Shown in pieces: positions 1-11,600 of a stretch of DNA of 64,000 bases. The translations under genes and the position numbers were made by a program. Location: positions 16,926,001-16,990,000 of the forward strand of contig NC_003284.9 in NCBI RefSeq assembly GCF_000002985.6. The letters run 5' to 3'. The stretch's first letter is position 1, and every line of letters starts with the position of its first letter. Source of the stretch: Caenorhabditis elegans. Lineage: Eukaryota; Nematoda; Chromadorea; Rhabditida; Rhabditidae. The notes below the pieces were generated by a model. The model ran no database searches, was not told where the DNA came from, and saw only the letters and a list, made by a program, of their open reading frames with translations.

Positions 1-2023
1 CATTGCAATTGTACTTACTCTGAGTACGTCTCATAATTGAAAAGTTTTAATGAAAGTGATTTATTTCTGATTTTCAGCATATGTAAAATTCAAATTCATG
101 GATAGCCATGAAAACAATGAGCTGGACGTTTTTGCGGAGACTAATTCGGAAGGAATTGTGGTCGTAGATAAAGTATGGTTGTTTGAGCCTCCCTCCATGG
201 TAGTCAGTCATAACGAATATCAAAAACAAGGACTTGTAAAGGATTCTAAGTATTTCAAGTAAGTATCCCGTTTTAATAATGTTTGATAAACATAATATTT
301 TCAGTTTTTTGTTTTTTCAAGTGTTTGGATTCGTCTTGCCTGCAGGAATAACATTATTCGTTAGTAGACAGCAAAATCGGAACAATTTAGACGTCTGTTA
401 TCTTAATTATTTATGCAGTCTAGATGTTTTCGGATTCAACGCATTCAATTCAATGACCAGCTCCAGTAGTATTGCAGTTATCGGAATTCTAAATTTGATA
501 ATTGTATTTCGAAAGAAAATCTTTCGATATCAAGTTCCAAGGTTTCCAACTTCACATGGCGTTCAAAAGAGACAAGCACCAAAAGTCGTTTTCCTGTTGG
601 GGCTTTGTGCAGTGGGAATTTGGTCAATTGTTACAGTGAACTGCCCACGAAGTTATACATATCACCTCAGTAAGTATTTCTATCCAAATTGTCAAAACAA
701 CGTATTCCGTATGTGTTCATATACAAAAAGTTCATTCCATATACAATTTTATAATTCATTACCGAGTCAATGTGCAGCCGACATCGTACGTAATCGATAT
801 CTAACGTTTGAAATTTGTTAAAGATATTACACGTGATTGACAATGAGATAACAATAGTAAATGTGTGAATTTCCCGTAATTTCAAAAAGTCAAATACGCA
901 TATAGTGCTATCATGAATACATTGAGGTTGATGTAGTTTTCTAAGGTTTCCCAAGGTTTCTTTATGAATGAACATGTTGGTAGTTTTACCGTGAACGTAA
1001 TCGGTCGTTTAAAGAAAATTGTCATTTCAGAAATTCATTATTAACATTTCGTTAAACAATTCCAAATTTCTAGATTACTTCACACGTCTTTGGGTATGGC
1101 ATTCTATTACTATGTGGATTTACTCTAAGCGACACGGAATTCAGAAATGGCAACAACTCTATATTCTGGCATTTTCATCAGCATCTCAGTTTTTAGCGCT
1201 TGCGGCAAATGTGAGAAAGTTTTAATTTTATTATGAAAACTTTAATAATTCATGTACTTATTTGAGATATTTGAATTGAGTGGTGTACCTGGGTTTATCA
1301 TTAAAATCTTGTTTGCTATGCTTTCATTTAGTTCGACAGCATTTTTCTGTTTCAAATACTATTTTCAGGTAAGATTGTATAGCAGGTTTAATTTTGAAAA
1401 TTCTTTTTTTCAGAGACCATCTGGAATTCAAGAAAATCAGTGGATAGTTTCTCCCTTACAAACAGTGGAATGTGTTTTGTCAGAACAAAATAATGTGTAC
1501 CGACCTCTCAAATCAAAATTAGCACTGATGACGTGTTTGATGCTTTCCACTTTTTTCTGGTAACTTCCCTTAATCAATTTGAAATTTCAAGAAGACAGTT
1601 TTTCGAAGCATTTTCAGCGCAACTCTGCCATGTATCTCTAACAGTTTACTATATGTTGCAATATTGCTAGTGGCATCAGGACAATGCCAAATATATTTGT
1701 ATTACTACATTATTCAAAAAATAAGATTTGAACGAAAATCATTCAAAAAGTCTTACATGTTCTACACGGTTACTATTTTTGCAATAATGGCGATTAATGA
1801 ATTTTCATCAGGAATCCTTTTAAGTCGATCATTCACTTCTGATGTTTCACTAACACCTGCAAAATCTAGAGAAATGAATGCAAACTGTTTTCTACCTGGA
1901 ACTGATTGGAAAGATATTTTGAATTACAGTTCTGCTTTCGATTTATTGATGATTATGATATTCATGGATTTTATCGACTCAAATTTAAAAAGTGTTCCGA
2001 AGAAGCATATTTTTGTTTTCTGA
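1..2023 (+). CDS. SID-1/SIDT/CHUP-family multi-pass membrane protein, 3' part (5' end outside window)
   Basis: Six exons join in one frame: 78-258, 305-669, 1074-1210, 1267-1368, 1414-1559 and 1618-2023 (stop TGA). The 5' end lies upstream of the window. The product is hydrophobic and multi-pass. Family marks: DVCYLNYLCS followed by a membrane segment, where SIDT proteins have a DxCYxNxLC block; a NCPRS block where the family has YHxCP; DWKDILNYSSAF where it has a DWHDxWHxxSA-like segment; and a C-terminus KKHIFVF matching the family ending KRDKIYVF. Known members carry dsRNA (SID-1) or affect cholesterol uptake (CHUP-1). The acceptor of exon 3 was placed at 1073 because the nearer AG at 1030 would put a stop in frame. 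Oddity: the family's conserved histidines appear replaced (YH to VN, HxxxH to KDILN). Family call is good; transport function is not implied. Confidence 0.72.
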
Positions 2024-2270
2024 ATTTGTTCTACTTGTTAAAAAGTTTTTTTACTGAAATGTTGTTTATTGTTAGCTTGAAATTGCAATATTAAAATTTG
2101 TTAATACAAAAATTTATCTCATGACGTTTTTCTTTTGTTTTCGTAAATTGTTTAAATCTGCGTTGAGTAAAAATACAACTTTGGAACTACAATTGTTTCA
2201 GCCCCTTAAACCTCCTTACAACTGCGGAGTTCTAATTCTGAGTCCTAAATGTCTGAAAATCCAAAAGAAT

Positions 2271-2341
2271 TGCATCGACCGGGAATCGAACCCGGGCCGC
2301 CCGCGTGGCAGGCGAGCATTCTACCACTGAACCACCGATGC
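2271..2341 (-). tRNA. tRNA-Gly(GCC)
   Basis: Reverse complement gives a 71-nt cloverleaf without intron: acceptor stem GCATCGG pairing with the 3' strand, A box TGGTTCAGTGG, B box GGTTCGATTCC and anticodon GCC (plus-strand ggc at 2307-2309). A T-run just beyond the 3' end (plus-strand 2261-2266, AAAA) can serve as Pol III terminator. CCA is not encoded, as usual in eukaryotes. All arms look intact, so it is probably functional. Confidence 0.96.
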
Positions 2342-3650
2342 GCGGTTCTCACTGGTAAAGAAGCAGGAGAGTAAGTAAAGGGATATAAAAACAACGCGTG
2401 GAACGAAAACACAAATGTGGGGAACCGGCTGTAGGAATATGCATATGAGTAAATCGTGATCAATGAATACAATAATACAATATTTAGTGAACAGCAGACA
2501 AAAACTCTGCTGAAATTTTTTTTTCAAGTTCGGTAAGTGTCTGATGACCTAATTGTTGATGGTTAGTAGATATGTCATCTTCAAGAAATGCCAACTGTCG
2601 TCTTGAAAAAAAATTCTGTGAAAACTTTAACAACAGTATCCAAAGTTTCACATAATTTTCATACCATTTCTTTTTTACAATTGCCATTGGTAATACCTAT
2701 TTTGCAGAAATTCTACGCCTTCCTCATTTTTTTTTAATTTTCTGTATACCTATCAAACTGATAAGAAACTTTCATTCAATTTTCAAGTTCACTAAAAATG
2801 CCTTCCTCATCTTTATTTCTTGTACAAAGTATGTTATCGCAAACTACAATTTAGACATAGCAATAGTTTGGATTTTACACAATATATATCTCTCATTTCA
2901 TATTTCGCAATTATAAACTGTCCTTTTTGTTTGGTAAAAAGTTTTTATTTTAGGTCAAAATGGTCAAAATATTTAATATTGATGCGGATATGATGGCTTG
3001 CTTTGACAAGTGACTAAAAAATTTAGAGATTTTGATCCTTTTTTTTGGAATTTTTTCGCTTTTTTTGTTGATTATTTTTAGACGATTTCCAATTTTGCAA
3101 AAATTAAACAAATGGTATTTTTGGATGTTTCAGACTAGCGCGGCTTTTGGCAAGGTCGCTTTTTAGTGTTGAAAAAATGCAGACCCGTCTGTCAATTTTC
3201 TTGGGGTAGAACTACTGTATATATTTTTGGATAATATAATAAATAAATTGAAGTTCACCTTTTGCCGCTTTTATTTTTCAAGTTTTATTTTTTCTTGGTT
3301 TATATTCGTGCAAATAGAAAAGATCATAATAAGGACCTTTTTGATCATTCCCAAAAAATCTTCAAAATTTCCAAGTTTTGATTTTTTGAACTTCAGAACT
3401 GTACTTTCACAATCTATTTTTTATTTAAAAAAATATCAATTTCTAGTTTCTATTCAATTCGAATCGCTCGTCAGCCCCTTTCTCATTCTCTTTTCTTCTT
3501 TCCACATTGCAAACACACACCCCCTTCCAATTCTTTTCAAGCGAAATTTTTCGAAAAAGAGGCAGTGACGTGTAGGGAGCCAATTTCGCAATGCGACGAA
3601 TCGTTTCGAAAACACCACCCGCTTCCCTCTCCCTTTCACAATGAGTCCCC
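2342..3650. other. Intergenic AT-rich DNA, no gene seen
   Basis: No open frame here has splice support or a recognisable family. Long A/T homopolymers dominate up to about 3450. From about 3440 the composition becomes CT-rich and leads into the heat-shock promoter block. Confidence 0.6.
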
Positions 3651-4370
3651 TGTCGTCTGACTCTAGTCACACGCATCGCAGCCGCTTCGCCTGACTCCAG
3701 CTGCTACAGCTTCTACTCTGCGTCTCTTAAAGCATCCCTGCCTGGTTTCTCTGACTCTGGTCAACCGCGTCGCGTGGCACGCTTCGCGAGGCATATTATT
3801 TGTCTAGCACACACTATTGCAGTCAGATGATGTCTGGCACTCTCACGGGGAGAACGTTCTCGAAGCCTCAGCAAGAGACGCCTATAAATACGCCGCTTGC
3901 CCTACAGTCAGCCGTCATTTGTTCCCTCACCCTTACTTTCGAATTCCCTCCCCTTCTCTACCGCCCGTAACCCCGTTCTCTCTTTATTCTTCGTCAGCAA
4001 AACCGTAAGGTTCCAGGACTTCAGGATACTCCACGGCTCCACTGCTCCCAGCATCTGGATTTAGGGATATTTGGTGAGATGGTTCCAAAAACAGGACTTT
4101 TCCCCTCGGCAATCTTTTTGTGGTCTTCGTCAGTCGGTTGAAAAAATGACGCAAAATCTTGTGACTATGCATAGCTGAGGCTCTTCTTGAAATTGTTCCC
4201 AAAAAGAAACCCAAACTGCTACGTGACTCAATCCGCGAAGCACACTGTAACTACTTGACACGCTCCAACTCACTACCTCACTTGGACTCAAAAGTTGTTG
4301 GTCTTAAGGTTCGTTAGGTTTGCGCCTTGCATCATTTTTCCATCTTTCTATCATCTCTGGCGACCCATCT
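3651..4370 (+). mobile_element. Candidate solo/5' LTR with primer-binding site (decayed LTR retroelement)
   Basis: The block differs from its surroundings in being less AT-rich and CT-biased. It starts TGT at 3651 and can end TCA at 4353. It contains a TATA box (3883-3890) and a CT-rich leader. Four bases later is TGGCGACCCATC (4358-4369), the form of a tRNA primer-binding site (TGG at the start). No second LTR, gag or pol frame follows, so at most a remnant or a solo LTR remains. Termini are inferred, not proven. The alternative is a stand-alone non-coding heat-shock gene. Confidence 0.35.
3851..3890 (+). promoter_or_regulatory. Heat-shock element plus TATA box
   Basis: Positions 3851-3865 read agaacgttctcgaag, three perfectly alternating units (GAA 3852-3854, TTC 3857-3859, GAA 3862-3864), the consensus for trimeric HSF. 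TATAAATA lies at 3883-3890, 18 bp further on, which is normal heat-shock promoter spacing. Start of transcription is expected near 3910-3920, within ctacagtcagccg. The direction is rightwards, towards the satellite. Confidence 0.72.
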
Positions 4371-5377
4371 AAGGGCTTCGTGTCAACTAACCCAATGATT
4401 CCAGCTCAGATACCAACGTACCTCTACTTCCAGTTAGAAAACTCGCTCGCTTTCAGGTGTCAAAGGGATTATAGTAACAAGTCATGTGAAACTCAGTCAG
4501 TCTAAGGTTCAAAATTCCATCTCTTACTTGCCCGATACGTGACGCGAAGACGCTTATTGTACAACTCTTCCGGATAGCTCTGCCGGATCTTTGCGTGCAT
4601 TGAAATCGATTCTGTTCCTCCGTACCTATCCAAATTTCACTTGAAAACTTCAGACTTGAAATCTCTCCTTTGAAATTTTAATTTGAAAAAAATTGAATTG
4701 TCAAAAGAAAAGTCTTCTCTTACCAGAAGTTCTTCAAAAAAAACCTACCAAAATTTGAATTGTAACCTTATACTTTACTGTGCATATATATTAAACTTTA
4801 AAAAAATCTAATTAGCAAACAATAAATAATGGTAAATTCCAAAGTCTTAAGTGTTTTTTGATCCTTCTCTCTTCAAATAGGTATTTTGAAACATTTCGAA
4901 CAACTATTGCGAAATCTCGGATCATCAAGCACCCACGACGCGCTATTGCGAAATCAGCCCCGTAGTGCACTGAATGACTCATCGCTGTCTGTATCTCAAT
5001 ACCAGGTAAAAACCAATTACTTTCTCAACTGTTTTTGCAGGATTTTTTGGGATGACTTTGTTCCGGTGGCAATTAGCATTTCGCAACTTTAGGAAAATTC
5101 CAGAACGTTTTCATTTCTTCCGAAGAAAAAAACTTTGAGATTCAATTTTTGCATACTGTACTTTAATAAGTAGTTTCAGTAACAACTATTTTAGACTAAA
5201 GATGTCAGGCGCAGCAGTTATATCTTCAAAATTCAAATTGAATATCATCATTCACTCTCACTAATGGACACAAACTGAATTATTGGGTTTCTTGTAAATA
5301 AATAAAATTTTAAAATAAAATTAACTTTCAAAAATCTACTTTCAAAAACGTAAGTTCGTGTGAATCAAAAGTTTCAG

Positions 5378-5681
5378 AAAACCGTCGAATGACGCTTTAA
5401 AACTGGTTGTTGTGGAAAATAATATTGTGACTCCGGTTTATATGTGTGATGAAATGTTAGAAAATTGCAACGTGCCCAATTACTTCATACCAACATCTAT
5501 TCGCGTCTTGATGCTTTTCTTTATGAATGCCGAAGCCTTTTACTATTCTCTCAAATCGAACCGTAAATTTAAAATTTGGAAGACTAGACTATTTACTCGA
5601 ACCAAAAACTCAAACCAATCTCCCAATCAAAATTCGAAAAAACCTAAATCCCAACCGCGTAGAAAACTATCTAAAAACTAA
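5378..5681 (+). pseudogene. Orphan 3'-terminal coding exon, possibly of a membrane receptor
   Basis: After the acceptor tttcag (ending 5377) a frame runs about 100 codons to a TAA at 5679-5681. It has a hydrophobic stretch (IRVLMLFFMNAEAFYY), then a basic tail rich in Lys, Asn, Gln and Ser. A last transmembrane segment followed by a cytoplasmic tail would look like this, but I do not recognise the family. An exon-like segment at 4883-5006 (KHFEQLLRNLG onwards, donor CAG/gtaaaa) lies upstream in the same direction, but I cannot join the two in frame. The tail from 5548 onward is homologous to the satellite that follows. Either a gene fragment or the end of a rapidly changing gene. Confidence 0.4.
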
Positions 5682-8600
5682 TATCGTGTTAAGCTCTCAA
5701 ATATTCTAACTTCAAATTTAAAAATTCTGAGACTGTAACATTCTTTCCAAACCAAACCTCATGTCAAACTCTTAACAAACCGTATAGGAAACTATCTCAG
5801 TAACTAAGATCGTGTTAAACTCTCAAATGAATCCAAACTTTAAATTAAAAAAATTCTAAGACTGTACCATTCTCTCAAATCAAAATATCAGGTCAAAAAC
5901 TCTACCAAAGTTACCTAAATACCAAAATCCAAATCGCGTAGGAAGCTATCTCAATGACTAAGATCGTGTTAAACTCTCAAATCAATCCAAACTTAAAATA
6001 TAAAATTTCTAAGACTGTACCATTCTCTCCATTCAAAACCTCATGTCAAACTCTCAATCAAAATTCTAAATACCAAAATCCAAATCGCGTAGGAAACTAT
6101 CTCAATGACTAAAATCGTGTTAAACTCTCAAATCAATCCAAACTTAAAATATGAAAATTCTAAGATTGTACCATTCTCTCCAATCAAAACCTCATGTCAA
6201 ACTCTCAATCAAAATTCTAAATACCAAAATCCAAATCGCGTAGGAAACTATCTCATTAATTAAGATCGTGTTAAACTCTCAAATCAATCCAAACTTTAAA
6301 TATAAAAATTCTAAGACTGTACCATTCTCTCCAATCAAAACCTCATGTCAAACTCTCAACCAAAATTCTAAATACCAAAATCCAAATCGCGTAGGAAACT
6401 ATTTCAATAATTAAGATTGTGTTAAGCTCTCAAATCAATCAAAACTCTAAATATAAAAATTCTAAGACTGTACCATTCTCTCCAATCAAAACCTCATGTC
6501 AAACTCTCTACCAAAATTCTAAATACCAAAATCCAAATCGCGTAGGAAATTATCCCAATAACTAAGATCGTGTTGAACTCTCAATTCGATCCAAACTTAA
6601 AATATGAAAATTCTAAGACTGTACCATTCTCTCCAATCAAAACCTTATGTCAAACTCTCAACCAAAATTCTAAATACCAAAATCCAAATCGCGTAGGAAA
6701 CTATTTCTATAATTAAGATCGTGTTAAACTCTCGAATCAATTCAAACTTTAAATTTAAACATTCTAAGACTGTACCATTCCTTCCAATCAAAATATCATG
6801 TCAAACTCTCAACCAAAATTCTAAATACCAAAATCCAAATCGCGTAGGAAACTATCTCAATGACTAAAATCGTGTTAAACTCTCAAATCAATCCAAACTT
6901 AAAATATGAAAATTCTAAGATTGTACCATTCTCTCCAATCAAAACCTCATGTCAAACTCTCAATCAAAATTCTAAATACCAAAATCCAAATCGCGTAGGA
7001 AACTATCTCATTAATTAAGATCGTGTTAAACTCTCAAATCAATCCAAACTTTAAATATAAAAATTCTAAGACTGTACCATTCTCTCCAATCAAAACCTCA
7101 TGTCAAACGCTCAATCAAAATTCTAAATACCAAAATCCAAATCGCGTAGGAAACTATCTCAATGACTAAAATCGTGTTAAACTCTCAAATCAATCCAAAC
7201 TTAAAATATGAAAATTCTAAGATTGTACCATTCTCTCCAATCAAAACCTCATGTCAAACTCTCAATCAAAATTCTAAATACCAAAATCCAAATCGCGTAG
7301 GAAACTATCTCAATGACTAAAATCGTGTTAAACTCTCAAATCAATCCAAACTTAAAATATGAAAATTCTAAGATTGTACCATTCTCTCCAATCAAAACCT
7401 CATGTCAAACGCTCAATCAAAATTCTAAATACCAAAATCCAAATCGCGTAGGAAACTATCTCATTAATTAAGATCGTGTTAAACTCTCAAATCAATCCAA
7501 ACTTTAAATATAAAAATTCTAAGACTGTACCATTCTCTCCAATCAAAACCTCATGTCAAACGCTCAATCAAAATTCTAAATACCAAAATCCAAATCGCGT
7601 AGGAAACTATCTCAATGACTAAAATCGTGTTAAACTCTCAAATCAATCCAAACTTAAAATATGAAAATTCTAAGATTGTACCATTCTCTCCAATCAAAAC
7701 CTCATGTCAAACTCTCAATCAAAATTCTAAATACCAAAATCCAAATCGCGTAGGAAACTATCTCATTAATTAAGATCGTGTTAAACTCTCAAATCAATCC
7801 AAACTTAAAATATGAAAATTCTAACATTGTACCATTCTCTCCAATCAAAACCTCATGTCAAACTCTCAATCAAAATTCTAAATACCAAAATCCAAATCGC
7901 GTAGGAAACTATCTCAATAATTAAGATTGTGTTAAGCTCTCAAATCAATCCAAACTTAAAATATGAAAATTCTAAGATTGTACCATTCTCTCCAATCAAA
8001 ACCTCATGTCAAACTCTCAATCAAAATTCTAAATACCAAAATCCAAACCGCGTAGGAAACTATTTCAATAATTAAGATCGTTTTAAACTCTCAAATCAAT
8101 CAAAACTCTAAATAAAATATTTCTAAGACTGTACGATTCTCTCCAATCAAAATATCATGTCAAACTCTCTACCAAAATTCTAAATACCAAAATCCAAATC
8201 GCGTAGGAAATTATCCCAATAACTAAGATTGTGTTAAGCTCTCAAATCAATCAAAACTAAATATAAAAATTCTAAGACTGTACCATTCTCTCCAATCAAA
8301 ACCTCATGTCAAACTCTCTACCAAAATTTTAAATACCAAAATCCAAATCGCGTAGGAAACTATTTCTATAATTAAGATCGTGTTAAACTCTCGAATCAAT
8401 TCAAACTTTAAATTTAAACATTCTAAGACTGTACCATTCCTTCCAATCAAAATATCATGTCAAACTCTCAACCAAAATTCTAAATACCAAAATCCAAATC
8501 GCGTAGGAAACCATCTCAATGACTAAGATCGTGTTAAACTCTCGAATCAATTCAAACTTTAAATTTAAACATTCTAAGACTGTACCATTCCTTCCAATCA

Positions 8601-11600
8601 AAATATCATGTCAAACTCTCAACCAAAATTCTAAATACCAAAATCCAAATCGCGTAGGAAACTATCTCAATGACTAAAATCGTGTTAAACTCTCAAATCA
8701 ATCAAAACTTAAAATATAAAATTTCTGAGACTGTACCATTCCTTCCAATCAAAATATCATGTCAAACTCTCTACCAAAATTCCAAATACCAAAATCCAAA
8801 TCGCGTAGGAAACTATCTCATTAATTAAGATCGTGTTAAACTCTCAAATCAATCCAAACTTTAAATATAAAAATTCTAAGACTGTACCATTCTCTCCAAT
8901 CAAAACCTCATGCCAAACTCTAACCAAAATTCTAAATACCAAAATCCAAATCGCGTAGGAAACTATCTCATTAATTAAGATCGTGTTAAACTCTCAAATC
9001 AATCCAAACTTTAAATTTAAAAATTCTAAGACTGTACCATTTTCTCCAATCAAAACCTTAAGTCAAACTCTCAACCAAAATTTTAAATACCAAAATCCAA
9101 ATCGCGTAGGAAACTATCTCAATGACTAAGATCGTGTTAAACTCTCAAATCAATCCAAACTTAAAATATAAAATTTCTAAGACTGTACCATTCCTTCCAA
9201 TCAAAATATCATGTAAAACTCTCTACCAAAATTCCAAATACCAAAATCCAAATCGCGTAGGAAACTATCTCAATGACTAAGATCGTGTTAAACTCTCGAA
9301 TCAATTCAAACTTTAAATAAGAAAATACTAAGACTGTACCATTCTCTCCAATCAAAACCTCATGTCAAACTCTTAATCAAAATTCTAAATACCAAACTCC
9401 AAATCGCGTAGGAAACTATCTCATTAATCAAGATCGTGTTAAACTCTCAAATCAATCCAAACTTTAAATATAAAAATTCTAAGACTGTACCATTCTCTCC
9501 AATCAAAACCTCATGTCAAACTCTCAACCAAAATTCTAAATACCAAAATCCAAATCGCGTAGGAAACTATCTCATTAATTAAGATCGTGTTAAACTCTCA
9601 AATCAATCCAAACTTTAAATATAAAAATTCTAAGACTGTACCATTCTCTCCAATCAAAACCTCATGTCAAACTCTCAACCAAAATTCTAAATACCAAAAT
9701 CCAAATCGCGTAGGAAACTATCTCATTAATTAAGATCGTGTTAAACTCTCAAATCAATCCAAACTTTAAATATAAAAATTCTAAGACTGTACCATTCTCT
9801 CCAATCAAAACCTCATGTCAAACTCTCAACCAAAATTCTAAATACCAAAATCCAAATCGCGTAGGAAACTATCTCATTAATTAAGATCGTGTTAAACTCT
9901 CAAATCAATCCAAACTTTAAATATAAAAATTCTAAGACTGTACCATTCTCTCCAATCAAAACCTCATGTCAAACTCTCAATCAAAATTCTAAATACCAAA
10001 ATCCAAATCGCGTAGGAAACTATCTCAATGACTAAGATCGTGTTAAACTCTCAAATCGATCCAAACTTTAAATATGAAATTCTAAGACTGTACCATTTTC
10101 TCCAATCAAAACCTTATGTCAGATCGTGTTAAACTCTCAATTCGATCCAAACTTAAATTATGAAAATTCTAAGACTGTACCATTTTCTCCAATCAAAACC
10201 TTAAGTCAAACTCTCAACCAAAATTTTAAATACCAAAATCCAAATCGCGTAGGAAACTATCTCAATGACTAAGATCGTGTTAAACTCTCAAATCAATCCA
10301 AACTTAAAATATAAAATTTCTAAGACTGTACCATTCCTTCCAATCAAAATATCATGTCAAACTCTCTACCAAAATTCCAAATACCAAAATCCAAATCGCG
10401 TAGGAAACTATCTCAATGACTAAGATCGTGTTAAACTCTCAATTCGATCCAAACTTAAATTATGAAAATTCTAAGACTGTACCATTTTCTCCAATCAAAA
10501 CCTTAAGTCAAACTCTCAACCAAAATTTTAAATACCAAAATCCAAATCGCGTAGGAAACTATCTCAATGACTAAGATCGTGTTAAACTCTCAAATCAATC
10601 CAAACTTAAAATATAAAATTTCTAAGACTGTACCATTCCTTCCAATCAAAATATCATGTCAAACTCTCTACCAAAATTCCAAATACCAAAATCCAAATCG
10701 CGTAGGAAACTATCTCAATGACTAAGATCGTGTTAAACTCTCGAATCAATTCAAACTTAAAATATAAAATTTCTAATACTGTACCATTCCTTCCAATCAA
10801 AACCTCATGTCAAACTCTTAATCAAAATTCTAAATACCAAAATCCAAATCGCGTAGGAAACTATCTCATTAATTAAGATCGTGTTAAACTCTCAAATCAA
10901 TCCAAACTTAAAATATAAAAATTCTAAAACTGTACCATTCTCTCCAATTAAAACCTCATGTCAAACTCTCTACCAAAATTCTAAATACCAAAATCCAAAT
11001 CGCGTAGGAAACTATCTCAATGACTAAGATCGTGTTAAACTCTCAAATCAATCCAAACTTAAAATATAAAATTTCTAAGACTGTACCATTCCTTCCAATC
11101 AAAATATCATGTCAAACTCTCAACCAAAATTCTAAATACCAAAATCCAAATCGCGTAGGAAACTATCTCATTAATTAAGATCGTGTTAAACTCTCAAATC
11201 AATCCAAACTTTAAATATAAAAATTCTAAGACTGTACCATTCTCTCCAATCAAAACCTCATGTCAAACTCTCACCCAAAATTCTAAATACCAAAATCCAA
11301 ATCGCGTAGGAAACTATCTCATTAATTAAGATCGTGTTAAACTCTCAAATCAATCCAAACTTTAAATATAAAAATTCTAAGACTGTACCATTCTCTCCAA
11401 TCAAAACCTCATGTCAAACTCTTAATCAAAATTCTAAATACCAAAATCCAAATCGCGTAGGAAACTATCTCATTAATTAAGATCGTGTTAAACTCTCAAA
11501 TCAATCCAAACTTTAAATATAAAAATTCTAAGACTGTACCATTCTCTCCAATCAAAACCTCATGTCAAACTCTTAATCAAAATTCTAAATACCAAAATCC

